Source of the DNA: Tipula vernalis
Taxonomy: Eukaryota > Arthropoda > Insecta > Diptera > Tipulidae
Assembly: GCA_958295665.1 (NCBI GenBank)
Contig: OY282558.1
Coordinates: forward strand, 316,296,092-316,360,091
Length of the DNA: 64,000 bases
Reading direction: 5' to 3'
A model generated the notes under the pieces. It saw nothing but the letters and a program-made list of their open reading frames with translations, did not search any database and was not told the origin of the DNA. Below are positions 42,268-55,708 of this stretch, one piece after another (position 1 is the first letter of the stretch; each line of letters starts with the position of its first letter). Both the position numbers and the translations under genes were made by a program.

Positions 42268-45019
42268 ACATATTTAATGTTTGAAGTATGTGCGTACTTT
42301 CTCTTTATTCAAATATATTTCCATTTCGTTTGTTTGAGTACATTTTAATCTGACGGAAATTGTAATTCGAATTATGTCACAATAAATTTTGGACTTACCC
42401 CCGCTAGAGATGTTTTATCACATCAAAAAATGATTCAAACATGTTTTGATTGAAAATTTGCAAACATCATCATTTCCTGTTATAGGGCATTATATTCACA
42501 CTTGCATGTTCAATTGAAACTGAATTTATCATCAATTTAAAGGGCGAATATATTGTTTTGCTTGTAGCACTGTGATATAAGAAAATATAACCAAAACTTT
42601 ACGTTGCCTAGAAGTTTGTTGTTATAATATAATAAGACACGTAAATTCAATGATGACAATAATTAATTATGGGTGTTGAGAATGACATAATAGTGAATGC
42701 CAATTTCTTATGGCTGTTTATTTTGAACTGAAAAATTGGAATTTCGTTATGCTCCTCTGCTATTTACGTATAGAAAGTTATTGGAGCACCACTCAATTTT
42801 AAACTAGGAATTATTAGCTGTGGATTGGTACGTTTTTAGTTTTAGAAATCAATGATTCTGATGATACTTGCCCATGTAGCGTGATTTTCAGCTGATTTGT
42901 AAATGAATTTCATTGATATTGTTGGGCTTCTTGTAAAAACAATTGAATATTAATCTAGTTTTACACGGTGGTTGAGTAAAGTTGCTTGCTGTTCAAATTA
43001 TTAGGAATTATAGAATTGAGATAATTCGAGAATACACTTGATTATTTTGAAATTATTCTTAAATTATCCGAATTTTTCTATCATTTTTTGATTATTTAAT
43101 ATTATTTGAGATTTTCGTAATTATTCGAGACTATTCAAAATATAGAAGATTTTGATTTCGTTATTTAATTGACTGATAAAAATGGTTATTCTCGAATGTT
43201 GCTGCTTTCAAGCTTTCTATTAATTTTAGATACACATATTTAATTATACAAGCAAATTTGTATGCAGAAAATATAAACGCGTAAAAAATTGTTGTTTTGC
43301 TAATATTAGATTGGCTAAAATAAATAGTGGAGTGGTAAACAAATTAGATGACATTGGCTAATTAAATTATAGTGGGTGTACACAAGTATTTAATTACTTG
43401 TACAATCTAATAAAATTTAATTAAATATGCTGGTCACAATAAGCAAATTTTATTACCACGCACATCCCCATTCATATACATATACATAATTATATAAATC
43501 ATAACCAACCAATGTTTTTTTTTTAGCATTTAGCATATTGAATATCATTGATCTTTAAATCTTCGCTTATAGTTTAACCAACGTTAAAAACCATTTTTCC
43601 GGAAATGACATTAAACAAAAAAAAAAAAAACGAAAAAAACATTAAATTCAAACAATAAAATCCATTACCAGTTTACCATACCCGTCATAGGTTTAACTCG
43701 CAGCCAAGTTCGTGTATATAAACTTAAATTTTCCTCAACAACAATTTTATTTTTCTTACATTATGTATGTATGTAGTGGTGTGGTATATAGTGAGTGTAT
43801 TGTTTGGTCGTTCTTTGCAGAGACCAAAAAAAAAAAAAAAAAAAAATTGGATGAAAAAGTATTCGAGACAGCGGGGGGGTTTATTTTTTATTCTTTTATT
43901 GGGGATACTTTTTTGCTGATAGGCATTCGGTAGGGTGATAATGATGATGACGATATTATTTTTGATGCGCGATGTTTTATTTTTTCGGTGTACGTATGCA
44001 TGAAAATAGAATTTTTATTTTTTTATTTTAATTAATAATCACTTTTTCGTATTTTAATAATTTTGTTTCAACAAAATAAAATACAAAAATAAAAATTGAC
44101 ATGAATTATTAGACTACTTTCTTATATACTATATATATATATAGTCTTCTTCCTACACTTTTGTTTTTATTCTCTTAATTCTTTCTTGTCTCTTCTTAAA
44201 GTTTTTTTACAAAATTTTTATTCTTTTATAATAAAAATAATAATATGATGTCAGAAAAGGGATTAACATCTTGAGAATTTTTTTTTTTTTTGGTTTTTGT
44301 ATTTTTTTGCCGTCCAACCCGATTATAATAATAAAATGATGAAAATTTCTTATCTCTTTTGTGTTGTTTCCTCTGGTAAAATGTACAAAGAAAAAAAAAA
44401 CATTGTTGACGATTATGATATGCGAAGCGAAAATTTTAAATGTTTAATTAAAAATTCATAGTACCAATGATAAATTAACCAAAAAATTTTTTTTAGGTTA
44501 GTAAACCTCAATAGGTGATATTCTATTATTAATAATTTCAGTGACAGCCAATATATTTTATTTGGTTTATTACAAACCAATAATTTTTTTTGTGTGGATG
44601 ACCAAAAATTAATCGAAATCATGAAAATCTAAACAATAAGCTAATTAAATTTCGTCTCTTTATGGTATAAGACAATATATGAAGGCTGCATTGAAAACAA
44701 AACAAAAAATTGATTAGCATAATTTGACAATTAAAGTTTCATTATTTTCCGGTTTTCATTTCACAAAAACAAAATTATTATTAATTCTAGGGTCGTGCTT
44801 CTAATTTTTATCAACCAATTTAGTCTGATTTGGTAAAACCGAGTATACAAAAATTGTGTACACGGCAAAAAAAAAAAGATTTATCATTCAAAAGTGATTC
44901 AAGTCGTAAATTTTTATTTGCCGATTTTTTTTTTTATCAATCAAATTTAGCATCGTTTTTGTTTTGTGTTGTTTTTGTTTCTATTTAATTCGCCTTAGTT
45001 GTGGTTTTTTATCGAGGTA
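42268..45019. other. AT-rich interval with homopolymers
   Basis: Includes a poly-A run of about 22 bp (43826-43847), (AT)n near 44132-44145 and several poly-T runs. No coding or RNA feature supported. Confidence 0.45.
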
Positions 45020-47100
45020 TTATAAGAATTCATGACATTAGAACCTAAAATTTAATATTTGTTTACCAAATGTTATTTTGGAGTTTTAAAGTGCAACTCT
45101 ATAACCTTAACTCTTTCTTGAATGGCGAATTTAGTTAATTTTTTTGCAACGTTATTATAATGTACAAATATCTAATAGGTGAGGAATACCAACACCTATA
45201 ATGAATATATTATAGTCGATTACAGTTTTTTTTTAAATCTACTTTATAGTGTTATTGTTATTTGCACAAGTGTTACCTTGACCAATTTCTATGATTCAAA
45301 TGGCAAGTTATAATTTGTCTTAACCATTAGGTTTACTAGGACTCGCCGAATTGGGGGTCTAGACCAACTGGGAACAAAATTTTCAATAGCTTGATGGGGG
45401 GACTAATAAGTTTCAAAAATTGTAACAAATTGCATACCGTTTCTTGACCTTGTTTATGATAGTTGATTAAATCCTGAATGACACTGTCATTTTGCTCGTC
45501 ACAAATATGAGAGCCACATTCTGATAGGTAGGACCCCGAGAATTATCGGTATATTGCTCAACATTTTCAAAAGTCATGAAGCAACAAGTGAATTTGAAAA
45601 ATAATGCTTGTCGAATAATATTGAAATTATTTTCATTAATTAGAAGATTCTCATCAATTGCTTGTATTCTTTCATGCTTATTTATCGTAAGAAACATTCA
45701 TATTCTGAATTAAAATTAGCTTAAGGGAAGTGCAACGTTGTTTGCGTCGACTGTTTCCGGATTTATCCTTGACTTGCAGGGGTTTCGTCGTATTTCTTGA
45801 GGCGCGCAACTTGTGTAAAATTTGGTAAAAAACGGGAAAATGGGTGCTCTGGTGGAGCTGTTGCAACCTGTAATGAGACGAATATTTCAAATAATTTCCC
45901 TATGCTTGAGAATATTTACACTATTTAATCACGTCCGTTTCATTTTTTAATTGATTTTTCAATGCCAGAATTGGTTGACCTTCACAAATGGATAAAATAC
46001 CTGGATATTATATTATAAATAATGCTGCCCTTTAATTTTTTTTGTACCCAGATTCTGTGTTGGCAAAATGTATTTAAAACTAACTAAACTAATTTTACCA
46101 ACGTAGAATCCAGAAATTAAGTTTTAATGAAATTGTTTGGGGCGGTTTGATGAAATCCGTAAATTTGCGTCAAAAATCGTTCGGTAGATATAAGTTGACG
46201 GATAGCGATTTTTCGTTTAAAAAAACCCAAAATTTTCAAACCATAAAATATTTTATGATAAAAACTAATTTGAAAATGTTTAAAATTTTCACGAAGGTCA
46301 AGAAAAAACCTAATGGTCAATTTTATAAATGAGTAACACAAACATGTAACAAAAAAAAAAATTAGATACTCGTACTACGTAAACTAAATTCATTTAGTCA
46401 ATTAGGCACGCGGATTGAGGATTAATAATAATTACGGGCTAAAGTCTCTGTTAAGAGCAATTTTAATACAAATATATCCCAAGTCAGTCGGAAAAGAAAC
46501 ACAAGTTCGTTATTTTTAATATAATTTTGACAACTCCATAGTAAAAACTGCAGCAACTTAGAAAAATACACAGTGAACAAAAATTTGCTTATTTATTGTG
46601 TCTTTTTCGGTCGGTTATGCTAGCGGTGCCATTTTTAAAACGACTGGCATTTCCAACCGGATTTCATGATCCCACCCTTGATTTTTCGGTTCGACGAAAA
46701 TACCTGCAAACAAATTACTATGTATGATATCATAACGCACATTAAACGAAACACTTTGCTCGTTGCCATACCAGTCAATTTAATGGCATCTGCCAATTCA
46801 AAGATTTCCGATTGCAGAAACCGACCTTTATGAAAATTATTTGTCTTATGTTTAGGCATTTGTGTTGGATGGGCATATACCAAGGTACCAGGAACCAAAA
46901 CTCAAGTACACCACCATTGTAATTTATTACTAACATAATTGATGGAAAAAGCAATTTCTGAAGCTGGCAATTCCGAAAGCTTATGCTATCAATGGCAATT
47001 GCATGCAAGTATGAACAATCTGTAACATTTGTATTGTAATAGATATCTGAGAGTGAATGGGAATACCTAGCTCATTCAGGATTGCTGCTTCGTTATAAAA
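45020..47100. other. Scattered minus-strand open frames of unknown origin
   Basis: Minus-strand frames at 45890-45678, 45697-45467 and 47008-46635 have more balanced composition than the background. Examples are SGNSRRKQRCTSLKLILIQN and, near 47080 in another frame, YNEAAILNELGIPIHS. They may be eroded pieces of one or more mobile-element or retro-copied proteins. I recognise no domain and no element ends. Confidence 0.3.
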
Positions 47101-48936
47101 TTGCAACTTTTCTGTTGTATCAATGCCATTTATAATACTATTTCGTCAAGAATGAACAAGTTCTTATATTCGAAAAGTTATTTTAACAAATTCTAACAAA
47201 GGACGTATATTTAGCCAGATGAATATAATGTGTACTATTGTATTGGCCCCCTTAACAAGTAATACAAGCCTTGCGAAAAGAGTTACAGTATATCATCTAA
47301 TTATGGCAACAATTTACATTTCTTAAAGTATGCATCTAAGCACTCACAATAAAAATGAGAAGAAAATCTGCCTTTCAGTTGAACTATTAAGTAAAACCCT
47401 ATTTCAGTTATGGGAGCTCTCATGTAAATACTTTTTGAATTTAATTTAAAGTAAAATAATTTATAATTATTTAAAATTAGCTTCACTGAATATTTTACTT
47501 CAAACTTTTATTTTGCAGAATGCTAATTTTGCTTTCGTTAAATGTCTGAATGAGATCAATCAGCTTTTTTCAAGTTTTAAAAAATTTATACTACACCACC
47601 GACGCTAAATTAAAATTGTATTTAAAAACTACAAAGCTACTTTCATTTCTACAAACGAAAAACACTCATACTCTGATGTTCATCTATGTCCATGCATACA
47701 AAATATTTTGATGATTCTCAGTATAACAATTCAAATAATTATGCAATATTAACAATTTTATTTATATAATATTTCACTCAATATTTTATTGTCATAAAAT
47801 TTCACTCAAAAATTATATTTTCATGAAATTTCACTCAAATTATTTTTTAAAGAAACAGAAATTTCTTGATGTTTATATTTTAATTAAATTAATTTTAAAT
47901 AATACTCAAACAAGTGGTAATGCTACACTCTAAAATTGAAATTTTAAATTTTTGACCTTAATTTAATTTTTTAATTATGTTTGAAACCATAACGCGTTAC
48001 TAATTGTGTGAATATTATTTTCAATTAATTTAATTAACTTATTTCAAAAATTTCACTCAAACTTTTTTCCAGTATCAAGTAAGTAGGTTTAATTTCAAAT
48101 TTAATTTTCTATGTAGACAATGTAGATAATTCGTAGACGATGAAATTATTATTTTTGCCCTTTGTATCGTATTCCTAACTTCAGCAAAAAAAAAAAAAAA
48201 AATATTAAGCTCATATTTAAATTTCCCAGATCAACCGTAAACCTATACTCGATAACCAGCGCGCGGATACCCCAAATCAAAGGGTGATTTAGATTTACAG
48301 ATTTACATAGATAACGTCGGGCTGAAGATTACGCCAAAATAACAAAATATACACTGTTGGCTAAAAGTATTCCAATTTTTACTCAATAGGTTTTCACTGC
48401 AGTTGGAATATAAAATGAAAACTTTTTAATTTCGAGTCAAATAAAATGCTAAATTTGAGTGGAATGTGATATTATATTTGATAAATGGTTTTGAATACGT
48501 TTAAACCACCCCACTACTAATTTACATGATTGGAAATCTTTGAGATTTTCATAATTCCGAAAAATTCATTGAGTAATATTAAGAATGGTTTAGGTTTTGA
48601 AATATTGGTGTTGCCGAAATGGCCTTGGATTCGTGATTAGATTACCCGGTATACCGTTTTTTACTTGTGGAGATCGTATATTTTGATGACTTTAATTTAT
48701 TATAGCCAACGAATTTTACAACCAATATAACTAATAAATAATTTTGACTATTTATTTTCTTTTTTGTCACATTAGTTCAGTTAATGCTACCTCAAGCGCC
48801 TCCGCGACGTTGAAGCTCTGTTGTTGGAGAAGGCTTGAATTTTGTAAATAATTATTATTTTTTGGATTAAACGTTTTTGACGAAAAATAAAATAAAAGGA
48901 TTCGCTTGCATATTCTATTGTTTCAATGAAAAGCTA
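47101..48936. other. AT-rich spacer with a TTTCACTCAAA repeat patch
   Basis: At about 47770-48070 the phrase (a)atttcactcaaa recurs at least four times, twice with a tcataaaatttcactcaaa context about 43 bp apart. It echoes the CTCAA field at 21.6-23.8 kb. A poly-A run lies at 48185-48201. No gene is seen. Confidence 0.5.
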
Positions 48937-49133
48937 CACTACATCAAAAAATTGCATATACAGCAGATCGGCTTTTAAAACATTGTATTTTCCAAAATAA
49001 AATTTGAATATTGAAAATATTTATTGAATTTTATTATTTACATTGCGTATTGAAATGCATTGATTTTTTTTATTACATTTTTATAAGAAAAAACAATAAA
49101 TAAAATATAACTTCCTAAGTTCAACTCAAGGAA

Positions 49134-50175
49134 TTATACATACATAACAAAAACGTTTAACTTTAAGAATTGTAAATAACCGTTAATAACTATAGTATGG
49201 TATCTTTCAGCTACAATGACTTGCCGTAAGCGATTTTTCACGATTCTATCAATTGTTTCGTCAGGAGATATTTTATGCCACTTCTCTAGGATAACCTGTT
49301 TTAGTTGCCCTTTGTTGGTTATATGATGTTGCCGTACTTTTCTCTCCAATATATCCCACAGATCCTCAAAAGGATTGAGATCGGGTGATTGAGGTGGTTG
49401 TAGTAGTGCAGATTTACAATTATAAATTGATCAATTTCTGATTAATGTGGAATTATGCTTAGGGTCATTATCTTAACAAGTATGAAATCATCTTCCATTC
49501 CTAACTTTTTGGTACAAGCTTTCAAATTATTTTTTATGATTGACAAATATTGGACTTTATCCATTGTATATTCGACAAAAGCCAAATTTCCAGAGCCATT
49601 AGCAGCTATGGCACCCGAAACCATGACACTTCTACCTCCGTCTTTTACGGTTGGTGTTACATTTTCTTTATTTCGGGAACTATTGGATTTTCGCTATACG
49701 AACTGACGCCCATCTGAGCCAAATAGAATAATTTTACTTTCATCGACACAAATTACCTGCTTCGAAAACTCATCATGTTTGATAACACACTCCTTTGGCG
49801 ACCATTTGAGTCTATTCATTTTTGAAATAAATGGCGTTTTGCGAAACACACAACATCCATACTCCAGATGGTCCTCCACGTTTCTCGAGGTTTGAAACAA
49901 TCTTTGGAGCCCCAATTTCAGGATCTGCCTTCACCAGCCTTTCAATTTTACGTTCTTCTTGTTCAGTCAATTTTGGTTCTACTTCCTATTCACATTGCAA
50001 TCTCATAATAATTATTATTTTTTTTTTTTGAAATTTTTTACCACAGATTGGATTGTGGGCCGAGGTTTACTAACAGTTTTGCTTATTTCAGCTTCTTTTA
50101 ATTTCACTATCAACTTTTGTATATAGATCACTTTTTGTAAGTATAGTTAAATATTTTTTAAATAAACTTCCTACA
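49134..50175 (-). pseudogene. Tc1 transposase (DD34E-type) relic
   Basis: Right to left on the minus strand: an HTH-like N-terminus (LKEAEISKTVSKPRPTIQSV), then RFLFQTSR/MNRLKWSPKECV, then VICVDESKIILFGSDGR with the first catalytic Asp, GAIAANGSGNLAFVEYTMDK, and in another frame DNDPKHNSTLIRN with the second Asp. The third block is QSPDLNPFEDLWDILERKVR with the catalytic Glu in NPFE, followed by the C-terminal stretch to a stop at 49134. All three acidic residues can still be recognised, but several frameshifts separate them. The usual DD34E length of about 340 codons fits the 1.04-kb span. The nested insertion lies about 60 bp upstream of the coding trace. Confidence 0.88.
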
Positions 50176-50229
50176 ACTAGTCATACTAAATGTGACTAAT
50201 TGCATTTAAAAATATATTCTTTTGTTTAT

Positions 50230-52959
50230 TTAAGCTTGATTCATAACATCGGGAGCGACATAGGAAAAATACCATATAGTGCAGGAATTTTGTCCAGAAG
50301 TATTAAATAATTCCAATAGAAACGAAATCTTACAGGGTTGTAGTACTACTTGAAAAAAGTATTTTAGAAAAAATTCCCACCTCTAAAGGTTGAGCCAACC
50401 CTGCAATCAGTGTTGGAATAACCAATTTTAGGTGTTCAGAAAAATGAAATTTCTGAACGTTACACAGCAAAAAACTCGAAAAATGGCTCAAATGACGGAG
50501 AATTTAATAGTGCACAGTATTGTGTAACATTATTTTTTAATTTATGGCCATTAAGTTGGTCAAATTTGAGCTAAATGTTAAAAGCAATAAATTTTTGTAG
50601 TTTAACTGTAAAAATAGAACAGTTAGCAGGACTTATTTAAAAGACGGTGTTCCATAACATTATACGAGATTGAATTTGTCGTCGTTTGAGTTAATTCGCA
50701 GGCTTGTGCGATATACCGTATACGAAATAACTTAATTAAGAAACCAACTGCAAAATGACTGCGAAATAACTGCAGCAAGTTTATAACGAAAGTTTCGTTA
50801 TTTATTTTTATTCCCTGAACCTGCGAGCGGCAATTGGAATAACTTTATGTTTTTATGCGTAAGCAACGTGCGCAAAACTCTTACCCAATGTATTATGCAG
50901 CAGCATTTCACCTTTATCCAAAGTAATATCACAGGTGATGTTGGATTCAGCAACAAGTTTAGTTGACAAAATGACAAGATTACCAGCCCGATTCCGAAAT
51001 GGGTTATGTTGTTGAAGCCATGAAATAAATTTGTTTTTGTCCAGATTGTCTCTTGCTTTCCTACTGCCTCGGAGTTCAACATGTTGTTCGGAAGTAATTG
51101 ATGATTGTCCTGTAAAAGTTTCAATCGCGGATATCACAAGCATGCTAACACGGGCGTAGGAACAATCCATTTTAAAATGGTATCATCGGTAATGCTTCGT
51201 CCTCGAGATAATCCTCCTATATCGTCATCATTTATCGCTTAAATGATTGTTCTATGCACATGTCCGTCCAAATACTTTTCCATTGCACACTTTTTCTTCT
51301 TAGCGAAAAGTATTTTTCTGAAAATTGTTTGTACTCTTCATCGGTCAGCTTGGCTCGCAACTCCTTCATTTCCTGTCGATATAAATGAGCAGATTTTTTA
51401 TATAATTTATGACCAGCAGAATGGGAAAATGGCAATATGTTTCTCAGCTCGGATATACCGCAGCACAATCATATCTTGCTCAAAATATTGGAGTCAAAGT
51501 TTGCATGTTCCGTTTGTTGTTCTTAGTCTCTTGATGTTACTTTTAAAACAGCTCGCCAGGACGTGTACTACTTCCGAATCATGACACTTATCCGGTGACA
51601 TGCGGTTTTCTATCAGTTTCTGATACGTTTCCATGACTTCAGCAGATTTCATTACAGATTTCAAATCTTCTGAATTGTTCATAACCAAATAATTTAATAC
51701 TGATACCGTCAGTGCAAGTATGTGTTTGACTATTGCATTGTCATAAACTGTTTCCCATAATTCTTCTAGTCCGCTTCCTTTCATAATATATCCAATTATG
51801 CTAAGATTTGAAATGAGTAGATGAAATCCTCCAAGGCGTACAATTATTCCAGATATATCACTGTTTTGCTCCGCAGACTTATAACCATTTCAATTATGAC
51901 TTCATAAAAAGTGGTGATTTAAACATCTGCTAGCACACAGGTAACAAATAATTTTCGTATAATTCTGAAGCCGGTTTTTTTTACTGAAAGCAACCTTTAA
52001 AAGATTAGAAAGGTCTTTTTTTTTCAAACACGCAAAGGAGAAACCCGGAATGAGGGTACGTGCACATTGACTTTTTCTGAAATATCTCACTTCGAGCGTG
52101 TTTTTAAGGAGTTTGTTGTAATAACATATAATATTTAATATTTTATTATTAATTAAACACCAATTCTCAGATAATTCCGCACTATATTAGTTAAAAGTTT
52201 ATTGGAATTATTTACAAGTTTATATGCGGATCCCTGTTTTTGTTTCCCGGACTAATAGTATTTATTTAGGAACTCTCTATCAATCAAATCAATTTAAATG
52301 ACATAAGCTTCTCCTTCTTGTTCCTTACTCGAGTTGAAAAAATTCTTACTTTGAGCAAAGGGTAGCGCATGGTTACCAACCAAGAAACAAACAAAAAACA
52401 AAGTTATTAGCAATATGTTGCTCTTAGTACAAAACGCGCTAAATAGTTTATTACGTTATATATTCTTTTTTATATACTTTTTGACGTTTTATTTGTTCAA
52501 ATAAAAATTAAAAATTACAAAATATTAAAATAATAAAATTAATTGTGGTAAATTTAAGATATAATATAATAAATTTAGTAAAAATAAAAATTAATGAAAC
52601 CTGGTTAAAACAATTAAATCAAAATGGCACCAATAAAAAGTTTAATAAAGGCAAATTTAAAGTTTATAGCCAAAAAATATTAAAATTAAAAACTAAAAAA
52701 GTTGTAAAATGAACTAAAAATTTAAACGAGAAACCCGACAAAAAATTAAAAATACCTACAATAATTACAAAACTATAAAAAGGTTGGTATTAACACAGCC
52801 AAAGCCAAATGCAAATTGAAATGTGTAATGAGAAATATCACAAATAAAATGACGTGCAAAATAGACAAATATTTTGAGCAAAACCAACAGCTACTAACTT
52901 TAACTGAATACTATGGTATTTTTCCTATGTCACTCCTGATGTTATGAACCAAGCTTTAA
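50230..52959. mobile_element. TTAA-flanked element nested in the Tc1 element
   Basis: The left arm gcttgattcataacatcggg from 50234 and the right arm, read on the complement from about 52954, gcttggttcataacatcagg, extend to 43 bp (through acataggaaaaataccata) with only three mismatches. TTAA stands directly outside the left arm (50230-50233) and, allowing one extra base, outside the right arm (52956-52959). A TTAA duplication is seen with piggyBac and Kolobok elements. The TIRs do not look like piggyBac, so Kolobok or an undefined group is my inference. The interior carries a minus-strand protein relic. Confidence 0.85.
50850..52090 (-). pseudogene. Relic of an uncharacterised transposon-associated protein
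   Basis: Several minus-strand segments line up as one protein: 52090-51902 (Cys-rich, unclear), 51784-51494 (MKGSGLEELWETVYDNAIVK and HVLASCFKSNIKRLR), 51468-51232 (FSHSAGHKLYKKSAHLYRQE, LTDEEYKQFSEKYFSLRRKS and WTDMCIEQSFKR), then in a shifted frame GGLSRGRSITDDTILKW, and 51170-50853 (ETFTGQSSITSEQHVELRGS, SWLQQHNPF, VAESNITCD and LGKSFAHV). From memory, the GGL(S/T)RGR...TSEQH...WL..H.PF series occurs in uncharacterised repetitive proteins of many invertebrates; I cannot give a name or activity. At least two frameshifts and several stops break it. Whether it is the transposase or an accessory protein of the TTAA element is open. Confidence 0.6.
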
Positions 52960-53236
52960 GGTAACTGTAAAACTATTTACCGCTAGTCGAGCACAATATG
53001 AAAGAGAACAATAGTGTGTGCAATTAATTGAGGTGAATTTTTAGGGTAAACAACTTTTTTGTGTTTTTTAGCGAAAATTACGAAATTAAAAAATAAATAT
53101 TTTATGCATTGCAATGTACTCACATTTATGAAAACTACTCAAAATACGTTTTTCAATATTCAAATATTTTTTTGAAAAATATGATGATTAAAACGCAAAA
53201 TAATCTGCTGTGTGTGCAATTTTTTGATGCAATGTA

Positions 53237-54298
53237 TAAGTAATCGTCATTTATGTACTTCCCGAACTGTATTTAGTAAGTTTAACAAAATGAATTAAAT
53301 TCATCAAAGACTAATGTTTATTTTAAAATAATTTGTTGTTGGAATTCAAAATGGCTTGACGACATTCATTACAATACCGTAACTTGTACAAATGTGTTTA
53401 ATTTAAGGTCTTGCACATAGCCTGCACGGATATGTTTCCCGGTCCAAGCCGCCGGTCTAAGATGATATTTTGAATATTTTATAAGCTACTTTCAATTAGC
53501 TCGTATAAGTTTTTTCTTGGCAAACGTACGAGGGTAATGTGTCAATATTCCGCAACTGTCACATTTTCTAACTTCTACTACACCAGCACCAGAATTCCGG
53601 TTTAATGGGAAATATGTCGTATGGGTTTTATTCGACTAAAAATTCGAACTGGTATAAAAACTGAGAAACTGCGATTCCGGTTCTATGAGTGCCAATTGAA
53701 AACTCGTGGTAAATGTCAAAAAACATAATTTTTTTTATTATGAAAAGTCTGTCTTTATATGTATTTTATAAATTATTTTATCAAAATATTTTCAACACAT
53801 AATTAACAGAAAGTAATTTATAGCAATAAATTATTTTTATTTAGAACATTTTATTGCAACATAACATTTTGTTTTTCAATCTTGTTTCAATCTTATTTTG
53901 TTTGGTACCGCGCAAACAAAAAGGTTGGCCTTAAACGCATCACTTACATCCCATAAATTTTAAATTACACGTTTAATTTTCACTACACGAAACCTAAACC
54001 GCAATAAATTTAATTTACAATAAACTAACTGTTAATGATGATGCACATTGAGAAAGAGTAGCGAGGAACGAGTCAGTTCCACAAGCGCGAGAGCGGATTG
54101 TGTTCACATACAAGACGAGCAATATTTTATGTCAAATTAAATTTTCCTTTCATGCTATTGTTTTCAGATTTTCATTATTCAAATTTTTTATGTAGTTATA
54201 GTAGTTTTAGGAGTAGTTTTTTAGGTAGTCTATAACGTAAAAGATATTTTAATTTCAAATAAAATTATATTGTAATTCAATATCTATAAATAAACAAA
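53237..54298. other. AT-rich spacer before the Harbinger relic
   Basis: A GC-richer patch at about 54055-54105 (gagtagcgaggaacgagtca) stands out and could be the terminal part of the PIF/Harbinger element, but no inverted partner was located. Otherwise AT-rich. Confidence 0.4.
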
Positions 54299-55527
54299 AT
54301 GGTTTCAATAAGAAATAAATTGATTGTTGTAGTTTATTTATTGAGGAAACACCAGCAAAGAACTAAACTAAATCGCCGGAGATACTGGATTCAAATGTAT
54401 CTTAAAAACCGATCATCTTTGGGCTTATATAATAAAGTCGTCAAAGAGTTAGAGAAACATCCAGAGCTTTATTTTAAATATTTCCGAATGAGTCAAATAA
54501 ATTTTGATAAATTAGTAAATTTAATAAAAGCGAACCTTGACCCGAGGCCCTCGAATTTTCGAGAATGTGTATCGGCAAAAGAAAAGCTCCTAATCTCCAT
54601 ACGGTTAATTTTATAATATATGTGAATATATTATGTATTTGATAGTAAACCTAACTTTCCAAATTCAGATTTTTAGCCACTGGATGGTCATTTCGGGATT
54701 TATCGTTTCATTTTTTTTGGGGACACTCTACTATCTGTAGAATTATTCGCCAAACCTTAAAAGCGATACATGAAATTATATTGCAAATCGTAATGCTGTC
54801 GACACTTCATGAAGCAGATTGGTTAGAAATTTCCAACGGATTTCTAAACCGTTGGAACTTTCCTAATTGTTTATGAGCCATTGATGGCAAACATATCCAA
54901 ATTTTTTCGTTTCCCAAAAGTCGGAGCATAAACTTTAATTACAAGGAACATTTTTCAATTATTTTATTTACCCTATAGTAGATGCCGAGTATAAATTTGT
55001 ATATATCGATGTGGGTGCTTATGGCTCGATGTCTGATGCGACTGTATTTGCCAATAGCGATTTTGGGCAGAAATGGCTTCAAAATAAATTAAATTCACCA
55101 AGCCTTATTCCGGCAAAAAAATTAGATAGTAAAAAAATTATTTTCAATTACAGAAAATGTAATATCGAAGCTGTTATTTTCATAACATCACTATGGTGGT
55201 AATGTTTTAATACATAAAATGTGTATTTAAGGTAAGCCGGGCTAGACGAATCGTAGAAAACGCATTTGGGATATCCTCAGAAACAAAGTTTCAAGGAGAA
55301 TCCTGTTGAAGCGAATTCAATGTGGTGAAGATCTCACTAAACTTATAGTGGTATGTTGCTGTGTTTTACACAAATATTTACGTATCGCTAAAACGAATAA
55401 GCCAATTGTTAGCAATGACAATATGGTGGGCGCCAATGTGACTAATGACATATCCAATTTAAAGGCATTTGATATTCGGGAAGCGTTTGCCAATTGGTGT
55501 ATTGCTGAAGTTGATGTTCCTTGGTAG
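54299..55527 (+). pseudogene. PIF/Harbinger transposase relic (DDE_Tnp_4)
   Basis: The N-terminal part is open from 54299: RRRYWIQMYLKNRSSLGLYN, ELEKHPELYFKYFRMSQINF and ANLDPRPSNFRE...EKLLISIRL are classic Harbinger phrases. In shifted frames follow ATGWSFRDLSFHF, TICRIIRQTLKAI, AIDGKHIQIFSFPKSRSINF with the first catalytic Asp, then VDVGAYGSMSDATVFANSDF with the second. After a gap come SRARRIVENAFGI and a final open segment (CGEDLTKLIVVCCCVLHKYL). The GDEAFPL block expected before SRARRIVENAFG is missing, so the region around it is deleted. A TGA falls just before AIDGKHI, and an intron-like break near 54615-54670 may be genuine or decay. Non-functional. Confidence 0.9.
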
Positions 55528-55708
55528 CACAATCATATTCAGAGATAATTTTCAAACATTTATATTAAATTATTCATTTATTAAAAATTAAATCTCAAAT
55601 TATCACTTTTATCAGTTCATTGCATTTCAGTCCATTTAGTATAGAATTATTTATTTATTATTTTTATTTATTATTTAAATAACAATAGTATAGATCTGTA
55701 TTTATTAT

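Larger units (their letters stand above)
48937..53234. mobile_element. Tc1-type transposon with long TIRs, interrupted by a nested element
   Basis: The left end cactacatcaaaaaattgca (48937) and, on the complement, the right end cattgcatcaaaaaattgca (53234) match at 28 of the first 32 positions. Similarity resumes further inside (aatttgaatattgaaaa; atgcat) over about 140 bp. Both ends are flanked by TA (48935-48936 and 53235-53236), the Tc1/mariner target duplication. A DD34E-type transposase relic lies inside on the minus strand. The span of 4298 bp minus the nested 2.73-kb element gives about 1.57 kb, the usual Tc1 size. Confidence 0.9.
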
